From NCBI GenBank assembly GCA_014650475.1, contig BMVA01000010.1, positions 227,488-291,487 of the forward strand: a stretch of DNA of 64,000 bases, read 5' to 3'. This DNA comes from Streptomyces albogriseolus. GTDB taxonomy: Bacteria > Actinomycetota > Actinomycetes > Streptomycetales > Streptomycetaceae. How positions within the stretch are numbered: the stretch's first letter is position 1; each line of letters begins with the position of its first letter. The notes beneath the pieces were generated by a model, which was not told where the DNA came from, searched no databases, and saw only the letters and a list, made by a program, of their open reading frames with translations. Shown in pieces: positions 8,852 through 17,441 of this stretch. Made by a program: the position numbers and the translations under genes.

Positions 8852-9328
8852 CTACAGCTTCTTCGCGTAGCAGAGGCTGTCCTCGTGGAAGCGGTAGTAA
8901 CCGAACTTCTCGCAGGGCTCGTAACCGCTGGAGGCGTAGAGGGCGATGGCCTCCGGCTGCTTGGTGCCGGTCTCCAGGACCATGCGGACGCGGCCGGCGG
9001 CGCGGGCGTCGTCCTCCAGGGCGGCGAGGATGCGGCGGGCGAGGCCCCGGCCGCGCATCTCCTCGACGACGTACATGCGCTTCAGCTCCGCGTCGCCGTC
9101 CTGGTTGCCCTCCCCGTTGGCGTCCTGGACGCGCCAGCCGCCGGAGGCGACCGGGACGCCGAGCTCGTCGTAGGCGATCAGGTAGATGCCGTTGGGGGGC
9201 CGGAAGTCCGCGGGGTCCATGGGGGTGGCGTCGCCGCCGTCGCCGTAGCGGATGTCGTACTCGGCCTGGACGGCTGCGTCCAGCTTCACGGCGTCGGGAT
9301 GGTCGTAGGGGACCGGGCGGATTTCCAT
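8852..9328 (-). CDS. GNAT-family N-acetyltransferase
   Basis: A 158-residue acetyltransferase with the acetyl-CoA binding segment MRGRGLARRIL near residue 100 and the C-terminal ALYASSGYEPCEKFGYY motif typical of small GNAT enzymes. The ATG at 9328 is supported by a TACGGT box (9341-9336 on the minus strand) exactly 7 nt upstream, suggesting a leaderless transcript. It is divergent from xthA, whose own start is only 52 bp away, so the two promoters share one short region. The substrate is unknown. Confidence 0.85.
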   Translation of the reverse strand: MEIRPVPYDHPDAVKLDAAVQAEYDIRYGDGGDATPMDPADFRPPNGIYLIAYDELGVPVASGGWRVQDANGEGNQDGDAELKRMYVVEEMRGRGLARRILAALEDDARAAGRVRMVLETGTKQPEAIALYASSGYEPCEKFGYYRFHEDSLCYAKKL

Positions 9329-9335
9329 GACGAAC

Positions 9336-9373
9336 ACCGTAAAACATGCCCGGACCTGCGCGTGTCGTATCGT
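9336..9373. promoter_or_regulatory. back-to-back leaderless promoters (GNAT / xthA)
   Basis: Minus strand: TACGGT at 9341-9336, 7 nt before the GNAT ATG. Plus strand: TATCGT at 9368-9373, 6 nt before the xthA GTG. Both fit the -10 element placement of leaderless actinobacterial mRNAs. The -35 regions are weak. Confidence 0.5.
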
Positions 9374-9379
9374 GCCCTG

Positions 9380-10192
9380 GTGCTCACCGTGACCTCTGTC
9401 AACGTCAATGGACTCCGCGCCGCCGCCAAGAAGGGCTTCGTGGAGTGGCTCGCCGGGACCTCCGCCGATGTGCTGTGCCTCCAGGAGGTGCGGGCCGAGG
9501 CGGCGCAGCTCCCCGAGACGGTGCGGGAGCCCGAGGGGTGGCACGTGGTGCACGCGCCGGCCGCCGCCAAGGGGCGCGCGGGCGTCTCCCTGTACACCCG
9601 GCGCGAGCCCGAGCGCGTGCGGATCGGCTTCGGCTCGGCGGAGTTCGACGGCAGCGGACGGTACGTCGAGGCGGACCTGCCCGGTGTGACCGTCGCCTCC
9701 CTGTACCTGCCGTCCGGCGAGGTCGGCACGGAGCGCCAGGACGAGAAGGTCCGCTTCATGGACGAGTTCCTCGCGTACCTCAAGGAGCTGCGGGAGAAGG
9801 CCGCCGCCGACGGGCGCGAGGTCGTGGTCTGCGGCGACTGGAACATCGCGCACGAGAAGGCCGACCTGAAGAACTGGCGCGGCAACACCAAGAACTCCGG
9901 CTTCCTGCCCGACGAGCGGGAGTGGCTCTCCCGGGTCCTCGACCCGGCCGACGGCGGCTACGTCGACGTGGTGCGCGCCCTGCACCCGGACGTGGACGGC
10001 CCGTACTCGTGGTGGTCGTACCGGGGGCGGGCTTTCGACAACGACACCGGCTGGCGGATCGATCTCATCTGTGCAACGCCTGGCTTCGCGGAGCGCGCCG
10101 TGAAGGCATACGTCGAACGCCCCGCGTCGCACGACGAGCGCTGGTCGGATCACGCCCCGGTGACGGCGGTGTTCGACACCAACCGGACATGA
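9380..10192 (+). CDS. xthA: exodeoxyribonuclease III (AP endonuclease)
   Basis: A 270-residue exonuclease III of the endonuclease/exonuclease/phosphatase superfamily, acting in base-excision repair by cutting at abasic sites and trimming 3' ends. Active-site motifs are all present: VNVNGLRAA at the N-terminus, LQEVRA (metal-binding Glu) near residue 36, GDWNIAHE (catalytic Asp/Asn) near residue 153, and WSDHAPV (catalytic His) near the C-terminus. The first GTG (9380) is chosen because it gives the standard LTVTSVNVNG opening and has a leaderless-type -10 box 6 nt upstream; a second in-frame GTG lies three codons later. A hairpin follows the stop. Confidence 0.93.
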   Translation: MLTVTSVNVNGLRAAAKKGFVEWLAGTSADVLCLQEVRAEAAQLPETVREPEGWHVVHAPAAAKGRAGVSLYTRREPERVRIGFGSAEFDGSGRYVEADLPGVTVASLYLPSGEVGTERQDEKVRFMDEFLAYLKELREKAAADGREVVVCGDWNIAHEKADLKNWRGNTKNSGFLPDEREWLSRVLDPADGGYVDVVRALHPDVDGPYSWWSYRGRAFDNDTGWRIDLICATPGFAERAVKAYVERPASHDERWSDHAPVTAVFDTNRT

Positions 10193-10196
10193 TGAA

Positions 10197-10220
10197 CGCC
10201 CTGGCCGATCGGCCGGGGCG
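10197..10220 (+). terminator. hairpin downstream of xthA
   Basis: Near-perfect inverted repeat with 12-nt arms (one G.T pair) starting 5 nt after the xthA stop. It is followed by about 150 bp with no recognisable gene before the convergent integrase. Confidence 0.5.
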
Positions 10221-10375
10221 TCGGCCAGCACGACCCGTTCGTACCCGACCGCTTCGAGGCGGTGTGCCCGTGTGATGCATGCGGCCCTGCCATGGCGACG
10301 AAGGACTCACCGGTCCCGTCCTGCGACGGACGCCCCGGCATCCGTCCGGAAGCCCGGGGCGTAGGCGGCCAGCCG

Positions 10376-11947
10376 TCAGTTGTTCAGTTTCAGACGGAGC
10401 GCTGCCTCCGTCGCCTTCGCCGGGTCGTCGTGCTCGCCGATCGAGAACTTCAAGCGGCTACGGTCGGGTCCCGCGAGCCGTTCCGCCCCTCCGCCGGAAC
10501 GCCCCTTGGCGACGACCACGCGCGCACCCGCGTCGCGGAGCAGCTGCCGTCGTCCGACGGTGTCATGACGCTTCCAGTAAGCCGCGTATGTCTCGCCCGT
10601 CTCCACGATCTCGGTACGGGATTCCTGCCGGGGCGTGTTCTCCAGGGCTTCCGCGCGCCGCTCCATGGCGTCGACTTCCTCTTGCCAGATGCGCCGTCCG
10701 GTCGCGGACCGCCGCATGTCGCGATCGGCGTACAGCGCGCGAAGCTCGGCTTCGACCTCGCGGAGTTCTGACGTCGGGTCGTAGCCCTTGTGAGTCACCA
10801 CACGAGTGAGCTGCATGTCGCCCACGCCTCTCAGGAACTCGTCCGTGACGTATGCCTCCAGCCAGTCCGCCCGCATCCCAGCCGGAGCATCGCACTTCAC
10901 GCCTCGGGCTGTGGCCCGGCAGTTGTAATCTGCGCCTCCGGCCCGATTGGAGAGGTACATGTTGCCGCCGCATCCTGTGCACTGGGCCACGCCCAGGAGG
11001 AGGGCTCGGGTGTCCTTGCGGGTGCGGTTCCGCTGTGGCGTGAGCGCGTTCAGCCGGTCCTGCAGCTCGTCGTGCACGTCGCGTGCGAGCACGGGTACGC
11101 CGATGAGCACCGGACTGCCGTCGTGGTCGCGGACGGTCTTGCCCTGGTGGGTGCGGTGTCCGAGGAGCGCCGGGGACCGAAGCACTTTGGACAGCGTCCC
11201 CGCGGTCCACCTGAAGCGTTCGATCCGTCGGCCGTGCCGGATGCCGCCAGGCTCGCGGCCTGCCTTGATGGCCTGGTGGTCGCGGGGGACCGGTACGCCC
11301 TCGTCGTTGAGGCGCATGGCTACGGCGGTCAGTGAGTCGCCGTTGAGGACGTCGCGAACGATGCCGGACAACACTTCGACTGCGTCCGGGTCCGGCGCGA
11401 GCTTGTACCCCGGGCCGTCCGGGTTGGCGATTTTCTCGTAGCCGTACGGCACCAGCCCACCCGCGTACCGACCTTGCGCGCGGAGGACAGCCATGGCACC
11501 GGTCACGCGTTCGCGGATCGCAGCAGCTTCCATCTGGGCGCTGAAAGCCAGCAGCGTCATGATCAGCTCGGACACGGGCGACGCCGTGCGCATGTCCAGT
11601 TCCATTGGCGTCCCGCCGGGGCCCTCGGCGAAGACGAGAAGCTTCCTGTGCGCCTTCGCCCACCTGCCGAGCTCCGCCATGTCGGCCATGCTCCGGACGG
11701 CTCGGTCCATCCGCCACCAGACGATCATGTCGTACTCGTCGGGGCGACGGAGCCACGCGCCCAGCTCCGGCCGGTCGAAGGGTGTCGTCTTCGTGGCCGA
11801 CACATCCAGGTCCTCGGCCTCGCCGACGACGACCGCACCGCGGCGGGCGGCCTCTGCGCTGTTGGCCGCGCGCTGGCGGGCGGGACTGGTGGTCTCGTCG
11901 GTCCTCACGGAGAGGCGGATCGCGCTGAGGGCTCGCAACTGGATCAT
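10376..11947 (-). CDS. large serine recombinase (phage-type integrase)
   Basis: A 523-residue site-specific recombinase. The N-terminal resolvase domain starts with RLSVRTDETTSPARQR, in which Ser13 is the likely nucleophile, and continues with VWWRMDRAVRS. A recombinase domain follows around residues 170-300. Then comes a zinc ribbon with CTGCGG near residue 330 and two more Cys in NCRATARGVKC, and a C-terminal coiled-coil-like region rich in Glu/Arg. Length and domain order match phage integrases such as those of R4 and TG1 rather than small resolvases. No excisionase, phage or conjugation gene lies beside it, so it is either a remnant or a minimal integrated element. Attachment sites could not be identified. 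The xthA and MocR genes flank it. Confidence 0.9.
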   Translation of the reverse strand: MIQLRALSAIRLSVRTDETTSPARQRAANSAEAARRGAVVVGEAEDLDVSATKTTPFDRPELGAWLRRPDEYDMIVWWRMDRAVRSMADMAELGRWAKAHRKLLVFAEGPGGTPMELDMRTASPVSELIMTLLAFSAQMEAAAIRERVTGAMAVLRAQGRYAGGLVPYGYEKIANPDGPGYKLAPDPDAVEVLSGIVRDVLNGDSLTAVAMRLNDEGVPVPRDHQAIKAGREPGGIRHGRRIERFRWTAGTLSKVLRSPALLGHRTHQGKTVRDHDGSPVLIGVPVLARDVHDELQDRLNALTPQRNRTRKDTRALLLGVAQCTGCGGNMYLSNRAGGADYNCRATARGVKCDAPAGMRADWLEAYVTDEFLRGVGDMQLTRVVTHKGYDPTSELREVEAELRALYADRDMRRSATGRRIWQEEVDAMERRAEALENTPRQESRTEIVETGETYAAYWKRHDTVGRRQLLRDAGARVVVAKGRSGGGAERLAGPDRSRLKFSIGEHDDPAKATEAALRLKLNN

Positions 11948-12070
11948 GGCGCGGCACCGTACCCGACACTGATTCCAATGGCCGGTGTTTCGACTATCAG
12001 CTCACCCGTAAGAGGTTCGCGCGAACCGAGGTCGCCGGAGGGCGGGCCGCCCCCGCCCGCCCCGTGGCCG

Positions 12071-13507
12071 TCAGCCCCCGTCCGGCGGTGGGGGAAGGAT
12101 GCCGCAGAGGGCGTCGAGCGCCGCCCCGAAGGCGTGGTCGGCGGGCGCGGCGTAGCCGACGACCAGGCCGTCGTGCGCGGGCATGGTGGCGGCCGGGTGC
12201 CGGAAACCGGCGAGGCCGTCCACGGCGATGCGCTGCCGGGCCGCGGCCTTGGTGACCGACCGTTCGCTGCCGGGCGGGAGGCGCAGCACCGCGTGCAGCC
12301 CGGCGGCGATTCCGATGGGTGCGACGTGCGGGGCGCGGCGGGCGAGAAGGGCGACCAGACGGTCCCTGCGGTCCCGGTAGCGCTGCCGGCTCCGGCGGAT
12401 GTGCCGGTCGTAGTGGCCCGACTCGATGAAGTCGGCGAGGGTCAGCTGGTCGGTGACACCGGCCCACGCCTCGCGTTCCCCCTTGGCCCGCAGCACGGGC
12501 TCCACCAGGTGGTCCGGCAGCACCATCCACCCCAGCCTCAGCGCCGGTGAGAGGCTCTTGCTGAGGGAGCCGAGGTACACGACGCGCTGCGGATCGAGTC
12601 CCTGGACGGCGCCCACCGGCTCCCGGTCGTAACGGAACTCCCCGTCGTAGTCGTCCTCCAGCAGCACGCCCCCGCTCCCGCGCGCCCAGTCCACCGCGGC
12701 GACCCGCCGCCCGGGGTGGAGCGGTCCTCCGGTGGGGAACTGGTGGGCGGGGGTGAGCAGCGCCGCCCGTACCCCCTTCAGCGCCGGAAGCTCCGTGGTG
12801 CGCGCCCCGTGCTCGTCCAGCGTCAGAGGGACGGTCCGCACCCGCGCGGCGTCGAGGACCGACCGGTGGAACGGCAGCCCGTAGGACTCCACGGCCAGGG
12901 GGCCGCGCAGGGCCTTCCCGCCGAAGAGCAGCCTCAGGGCGTGCGCGACACCGGAACACACGACGATCGTCTCGGGGCTGGTGCGTACGCCCCGCACGCG
13001 GGACAGGTAGCCGGCGAGGGCGCGTCGCAGTTCGGGCCGTCCGCGGGGGTCACCGGGTCCGAACGCCTCGCTGGGAGCCGCGTTCAGCGCCCGCCGTGCG
13101 GCGGCCAGCCAGGCCGTGCGGGGGAAGGACGAGACGTCGGGCAGACCCTGGCGCAGCTGGTGGGCGGGCGGTTCCGGGCGGACGGGCACCGGCTCGGGTG
13201 CGCGCGGGGAAGCGGCCGGCGCGGCTCGGGGCGCCACTCGCGTCCCCGACCCCTGGCGGGCGACCAGCCAGCCCTCGGCGACGAGTTCGGCGTAGGTCTC
13301 GGCGACGGTGTTGCGGGCCAGCCCGAGGTCGGCGGCGAGCGACCGGTACGGCGGGAGGCGGGTGCCCGGCGCCAGCCGCCCCTCCGCGATCGCCTCGCGC
13401 AGCGCGCGGCCGAGCACGGCGCGACGGCTGCCGCCCCCGGCCGTGTCCAGGTCCAGGTGGAGGTCGCTGCCGATGCGCTCGGCCGGATTGACCCACGAAT
13501 CCGTCAC
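12071..13507 (-). CDS. MocR-type GntR/aminotransferase-fold regulator
   Basis: A 478-residue chimeric transcription factor. A GntR winged helix occupies residues about 25-95 (ALREAIAEGRLAPGTRLPPYRSLAADLGLARNT region), followed by an alanine-rich linker and a fold-type-I aminotransferase domain. The PLP-binding lysine is expected in GSLSKSLSP, with DDYDGEFRY just before. MocR proteins such as PdxR sense PLP or aminated ligands. The GTG at 13507 has TAGGGT about 8 nt upstream. It is divergent from the cupin gene at 13659, which may be a target. No pdxS/pdxT genes are adjacent, so a PdxR role is not supported. Confidence 0.88.
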   Translation of the reverse strand: MTDSWVNPAERIGSDLHLDLDTAGGGSRRAVLGRALREAIAEGRLAPGTRLPPYRSLAADLGLARNTVAETYAELVAEGWLVARQGSGTRVAPRAAPAASPRAPEPVPVRPEPPAHQLRQGLPDVSSFPRTAWLAAARRALNAAPSEAFGPGDPRGRPELRRALAGYLSRVRGVRTSPETIVVCSGVAHALRLLFGGKALRGPLAVESYGLPFHRSVLDAARVRTVPLTLDEHGARTTELPALKGVRAALLTPAHQFPTGGPLHPGRRVAAVDWARGSGGVLLEDDYDGEFRYDREPVGAVQGLDPQRVVYLGSLSKSLSPALRLGWMVLPDHLVEPVLRAKGEREAWAGVTDQLTLADFIESGHYDRHIRRSRQRYRDRRDRLVALLARRAPHVAPIGIAAGLHAVLRLPPGSERSVTKAAARQRIAVDGLAGFRHPAATMPAHDGLVVGYAAPADHAFGAALDALCGILPPPPDGG

Positions 13508-13658
13508 GGGAATGCACCCTACGCGGGGTCTTTCGCGTCCGTAGCGTGGTGGTCACGAGGAACGGGGGGCCGGCGCGGGGCCGGGGCCGGACAAGCCCCG
13601 GCGACCGTGCGGTTCCGCTCCCTCGCCGTCGCAGCCGACCAAGCCCGAGGAGAGACCC

Positions 13659-14150
13659 GTGAACGCGTCCACCCACCCCGTTCTCGTCCGTGCCGGCTCC
13701 GCCGAGACGCTGCAGGACGGGGCCACCAGCCTCATCACCCTGCTCGCCGACTCCGACCGGACCCAAGGGGCGCTGACGGCCAACCGTGCCACCCTGCGCA
13801 AGGGTTCCCCGGGCGCCCCCGCGCACTTCCACACCGCCATGACCGAGATGTTCTTCGTGCTCGGTGGCAGTCTGCGGGTGCTGCTCGGCGACCGGATCGT
13901 CACCCTGGGGACGGGCGACTTCGTGACGGTGCCGTCTCGTCTGACGCACGCCTTCGCCCCGGTCCGGGGTGAGGAGGCCGACGTCCTGGTCGTCTTCACC
14001 CCCGGAAGGGAGCGCTTCGACTACTACCGTCTGCTGGAGCGGGTGTACCGGGGGGAGGCCACGGTCGAGGACATCAAGGCCGGCTCCGAGCGGTACGACA
14101 ACCACTACAGCGCCAGCCCGCTCTGGCAGGCGGAGCTCGCCGGTGACTGA
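13659..14150 (+). CDS. cupin-domain protein
   Basis: A 163-residue single-cupin protein. Cupin motif 1 is in HFHTAMTEMFFVLGGSLRVLLGD (metal-ligand His/His/Glu) and motif 2 in LTHAFAPV, so a metal centre is likely, as in quercetinase-like or antibiotic-associated cupins. GAGGAG lies 6-8 nt before the GTG start. It is divergent from the MocR regulator with 151 bp between them, a common arrangement of regulator and target. The C-terminal 45 residues (YYRLLERVYRGEATVEDI) form a predicted helical cap. Its reaction cannot be inferred. Confidence 0.8.
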   Translation: MNASTHPVLVRAGSAETLQDGATSLITLLADSDRTQGALTANRATLRKGSPGAPAHFHTAMTEMFFVLGGSLRVLLGDRIVTLGTGDFVTVPSRLTHAFAPVRGEEADVLVVFTPGRERFDYYRLLERVYRGEATVEDIKAGSERYDNHYSASPLWQAELAGD

Positions 14151-14190
14151 GGGACCGCGAAGCCGGACGCGGCACCCCGGCCGGCGGCGC

Positions 14191-14856
14191 TCAGTCCGGC
14201 TTCCGCAGTCTCCGGTCCAGCGCCAGGGACAGTTCCGCGTCCACCACGCTGCGGGCCAGGGGGCGCAGGCGGTGGAGGGTTTCCTCGGGGGCGTGGCGGA
14301 GGATCAGGCCGGCGAAGAGGTCGGCGAGCACGTCGGCGTGGGTGCGGACCTCCGCGCCGGTGCGGAGCACCTCGCCGAGCGGGATGCCCTCGCGGACCAG
14401 CGCGGACGACACCTCCAGCAGGCGGCGGCTGATGTGGACGATCTCCTCGCCGTCGACGCCGAGGTAGCCGAGGTCCAGGGCGGCGGCCAGGTTCTCGGGG
14501 GTGACCTCGCCGGCGAAGTGGTCGGCGAGTTCCTCGGGGGTGAGGCGGACCGGGGTCTCCTCGGTGGGGACCTCCATGCCGAGCAGGTCGCCGACGCCGC
14601 GGCCGTGGTCGAAGGCCTCGGCCAGTTCCGCTATGCCGTTCAGGGTGTGGCCCCGCTCCAGCAGCGCCGTGATGGTGCGCAGCCGGGCCAGGTGGTGGTC
14701 GTCGTACCAGGCGATGCGGCCCTCGCGGCGCGGTGGCGGGAGCAGTTTGCGCTCGCGGTAGAAGCGGAGGGTGCGCACGGTGATGCCGGCGAGCCGCGCC
14801 AGCTCCTCCGTGCGGTACTCGCGCCGTTCCGTGGGGGTGCCGCTGTCGTCTGCCAC
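14191..14856 (-). CDS. MerR-family transcriptional regulator
   Basis: A 221-residue regulator with an N-terminal MerR winged helix (YRTEELARLAGITVRTLRFYRERKLL region, residues 14-40) and the typical AWYDDHHLARLRTITALL wing/helix. A 130-residue C-terminal helical domain lacks the Cys clusters of metal sensors and so probably binds an organic ligand. The start is GTG at 14856. It is divergent from a monooxygenase-hydrolase-dehydrogenase operon, with 132 bp between the two starts containing a perfect palindrome near the operon start. It most likely controls that operon, though MerR proteins normally bind between -35 and -10 and the palindrome may belong to another factor. Confidence 0.88.
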   Translation of the reverse strand: MADDSGTPTERREYRTEELARLAGITVRTLRFYRERKLLPPPRREGRIAWYDDHHLARLRTITALLERGHTLNGIAELAEAFDHGRGVGDLLGMEVPTEETPVRLTPEELADHFAGEVTPENLAAALDLGYLGVDGEEIVHISRRLLEVSSALVREGIPLGEVLRTGAEVRTHADVLADLFAGLILRHAPEETLHRLRPLARSVVDAELSLALDRRLRKPD

Positions 14857-14941
14857 GCCTGAAGCCTAGGTCGTACCGGCGGTAACTTTCCTCGCACGCC
14901 CCCTACCCATGAGTACGGCACTGCTCTACGCTCCCCATTGC

Positions 14942-14957
14942 GCCAGTGTTCACTGGC
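14942..14957. promoter_or_regulatory. palindromic operator candidate
   Basis: GCCAGTG-TT-CACTGGC, perfect 7-bp arms around a 2-nt centre, 32 bp upstream of the monooxygenase start codon and 86 bp from the MerR start. Confidence 0.55.
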
Positions 14958-14988
14958 ATGGTTCTGAGCGATGCGCGGAGGCTTTGGG

Positions 14989-16506
14989 ATGGCCGAGCAC
15001 GAGCATGTACGGGTCGCGGTGATCGGGTCGGGATTCGGCGGACTCGGGGCCGCCGTACGGCTGCGACGCGAGGGGATCACGGACTTCGTCGTCCTGGAGC
15101 GGGCCGGCGGCGTCGGCGGCACCTGGCGCGACAACAGCTACCCCGGGTGCGCCTGCGACGTGCCCTCGCACCTGTACTCCTTCTCCTTCGCGCCCAACCC
15201 CGACTGGCCGCGCTCCTTCTCCGGCCAGGAGCACATCCGCGCCTACCTGGAGCACGTCACCGACACCTTCGGGCTGCGCCCGCACCTCCGCTTCAACGCC
15301 GAGGTGAAGCGGATGACCTGGGACGCCGAGCGGCTGCGCTGGGACATCGAGACCACCGGCGGGAACTGGAGCGCGGACGTCGTCGTCTCCGCCACCGGGC
15401 CGCTGTCCGAGCCCAAGCTGCCGGACGTGCCCGGCCTCGACACCTTCCCCGGCAAGGTGTTCCACTCCGCCCGCTGGGACCACGACTACGACCTGCGCGG
15501 CAAGCGCGTCGCCGTGATCGGCACCGGCGCCTCCGCGATCCAGATCGTCCCGTCGATCCAGCCGCAGGTGGAGAAGCTCACCCTGTTCCAGCGCACCCCC
15601 GCCTGGGTGCTGCCCCGCATGGACCGGCCCATCGGCGCCGCCGAGCGCGCCGTGCACCGGGCGCTGCCGTTCACCACCAAGCTGCGCCGCGGGGTGCTGT
15701 GGGGCATCCGCGAGCTCCAGGTCCAGGCGTTCACCAAGCACCCGGGCGAACTCGGCTTCGTCGAGCAGCTCGCCAGGCGGAACATGGCGCGGGCGATCAA
15801 GGACCCGGCGCTGCGCGCCAAGCTCACGCCCGACTACCGCATCGGCTGCAAGCGGATCCTGCTGTCCAGCACGTACTACCCGGCCCTCGCGCAGCCCAAC
15901 GTGGACGTCGTCGCGAGCGGACTGACCGAGGTGCGCGGCTCGACCCTGGTCGCCGCCGACGGCACCGAGGCCGAGGTCGACGCGATCGTCTTCTCCACCG
16001 GCTTCCACGTCACCGACATGCCGATCGCCGAGCGGGTCGTCGGCCCCGAGGGCACCACGCTCGCCGAGACCTGGTCGGGCGGCATGCAGGCGCTGCGCGG
16101 CGCCTCCGCGGCCGGCTTCCCCAACTGGATGACGATCATCGGCCCCAACACCGGCCTCGGGAACTCCTCGATGATCCTGATGATCGAGTCCCAGCTGAAC
16201 TACATGGCCGACTACCTGCGCCAGCTCGACGTCCTCGGGGGCCGGGTCGCCCTCGACGCCCGCCCCAGCGCGGTCCGCGCCTGGAACCACCGGGTGCAGG
16301 AGCGGATGAAGCGCACGGTGTGGAACACCGGCGGCTGCACCAGCTGGTACCTGGACGCCAGTGGCCGCAACACCACCATCTGGCCCGGTACGACAGCCGA
16401 GTTCCGGCGCGCCACCCGCCGCGTCGACCTCGCCGAGTACGCCGTGCTGCGCGCCACCGGGACGCGGCCCGAGGCCGGCGCGGAGAACGCGGAGGTGGCC
16501 GCGTGA
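14989..16506 (+). CDS. flavin-containing (Baeyer-Villiger-type) monooxygenase
   Basis: An FAD/NADPH monooxygenase of about 505 residues. The FAD Rossmann motif is GSGFGG at residues 13-18, the type I Baeyer-Villiger fingerprint FxGxxxHxxxWD is satisfied by FPGKVFHSARWD near residue 155, and the NADPH Rossmann motif is GTGASAIQ near residue 178. Such enzymes insert oxygen next to a ketone to give an ester, or oxidise heteroatoms. The ATG at 14989 is preferred over the ATG at 14971 because GGAGG lies 8 nt before it. The stop overlaps the GTG of the hydrolase gene. Oxygenase plus hydrolase plus dehydrogenase fits a ketone or steroid/terpenoid degradation or detoxification route, which is inference. 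Confidence 0.9.
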   Translation: MAEHEHVRVAVIGSGFGGLGAAVRLRREGITDFVVLERAGGVGGTWRDNSYPGCACDVPSHLYSFSFAPNPDWPRSFSGQEHIRAYLEHVTDTFGLRPHLRFNAEVKRMTWDAERLRWDIETTGGNWSADVVVSATGPLSEPKLPDVPGLDTFPGKVFHSARWDHDYDLRGKRVAVIGTGASAIQIVPSIQPQVEKLTLFQRTPAWVLPRMDRPIGAAERAVHRALPFTTKLRRGVLWGIRELQVQAFTKHPGELGFVEQLARRNMARAIKDPALRAKLTPDYRIGCKRILLSSTYYPALAQPNVDVVASGLTEVRGSTLVAADGTEAEVDAIVFSTGFHVTDMPIAERVVGPEGTTLAETWSGGMQALRGASAAGFPNWMTIIGPNTGLGNSSMILMIESQLNYMADYLRQLDVLGGRVALDARPSAVRAWNHRVQERMKRTVWNTGGCTSWYLDASGRNTTIWPGTTAEFRRATRRVDLAEYAVLRATGTRPEAGAENAEVAA

Positions 16507-17441
16507 GCCGCCCGTCCCCCGTCACCACCGGGCGCTACGCCCCGCCCGCCCCGGTGCGCGTACTGACCGCCACGTCCGCCGACGGCGCCCCGGTCCACGT
16601 CGAGGTGCACGGACCGGAGGGCGCGCCCGCCGTCGTCCTCGCGCACGGCTGGACCTGCTCGACCGCCTTCTGGGCCGCGCAGATCCGCGAACTCGCCGCC
16701 GACCACCGGGTGATCGCCTACGACCAGCGCGGCCACGGACGCACCCCGGCGAGCCCCGCGTGCAGCACGGACGCGCTCGCCGACGACCTCGAGGCCGTCC
16801 TCACCGCCACCCTCGCCCCCGGCGAACGCGCCGTGATCGCCGGGCACTCCATGGGCGGCATGACGATGATGGCCGCCTCCGGACGGCCCGCGTTCCGCGA
16901 ACACGCCGCCGCCGTCCTGCTGTGCAGCACGGGCAGTGCGCGGCTCGTCCCCGAGTCCACGGTGCTGCCGCTGCGGCCGGGCCGGGTCCGGACCTGGATC
17001 ACCGGGCGGATCATCGCCAGCCGCCTCCCGCTCGGCCCGGTCACCCCGGCCGCCCGCCGCATCCTCAAGTACGCGACCATGGGCCCCGCTTCGGCGCCCG
17101 ACATGGTGGAGGCCTGCGCCCGCATCGTGCACGCCTGCCCCCGCGCCGTGCGCCACGCCTGGTCCCACGTCCTCGCCGGGCTCGATCTCGACGCCGCCGT
17201 ACGCGAGTTGACCGTGCCCGCGGAGGTCGTCGTCGGCACCGCCGACCGGCTCACCCCGCCCGTGCACGCCCGCGCGCTCGCCGCCGCGCTGCCCGACTGC
17301 CGCGGCCTCACCGAACTGCCCGGCGTCGGCCACATGACCCCCGTCGAGGCGCCCGACCTGGTCACCGCGCGGATCCGGGACCTCGTCACCGCCCACGTGA
17401 GTGCCCCACAGCCCCCCGTACCCGCCGAGGAGAGCGCATGA
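16503..17441 (+). CDS. alpha/beta-fold hydrolase
   Basis: A 312-residue alpha/beta hydrolase. The oxyanion-hole motif is AHGWTCST near residue 45, the nucleophile elbow is GHSMGG near residue 114, and the catalytic His is likely in GVGHMTPVEAP near the C-terminus. The GTG start overlaps the preceding stop (GTGA), so translation is coupled to the monooxygenase. A natural job would be to open the ester or lactone formed by the upstream Baeyer-Villiger-type enzyme, but the true substrate is unknown. No signal peptide is visible, so it should be cytoplasmic. Confidence 0.88.
   Translation: MSRPSPVTTGRYAPPAPVRVLTATSADGAPVHVEVHGPEGAPAVVLAHGWTCSTAFWAAQIRELAADHRVIAYDQRGHGRTPASPACSTDALADDLEAVLTATLAPGERAVIAGHSMGGMTMMAASGRPAFREHAAAVLLCSTGSARLVPESTVLPLRPGRVRTWITGRIIASRLPLGPVTPAARRILKYATMGPASAPDMVEACARIVHACPRAVRHAWSHVLAGLDLDAAVRELTVPAEVVVGTADRLTPPVHARALAAALPDCRGLTELPGVGHMTPVEAPDLVTARIRDLVTAHVSAPQPPVPAEESA

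Noticed and set aside
14971-14988. ATG at 14971 as monooxygenase start
   Set aside because: It would place the GGAGG ribosome-binding site inside the gene; the ATG at 14989 is correctly spaced from it.
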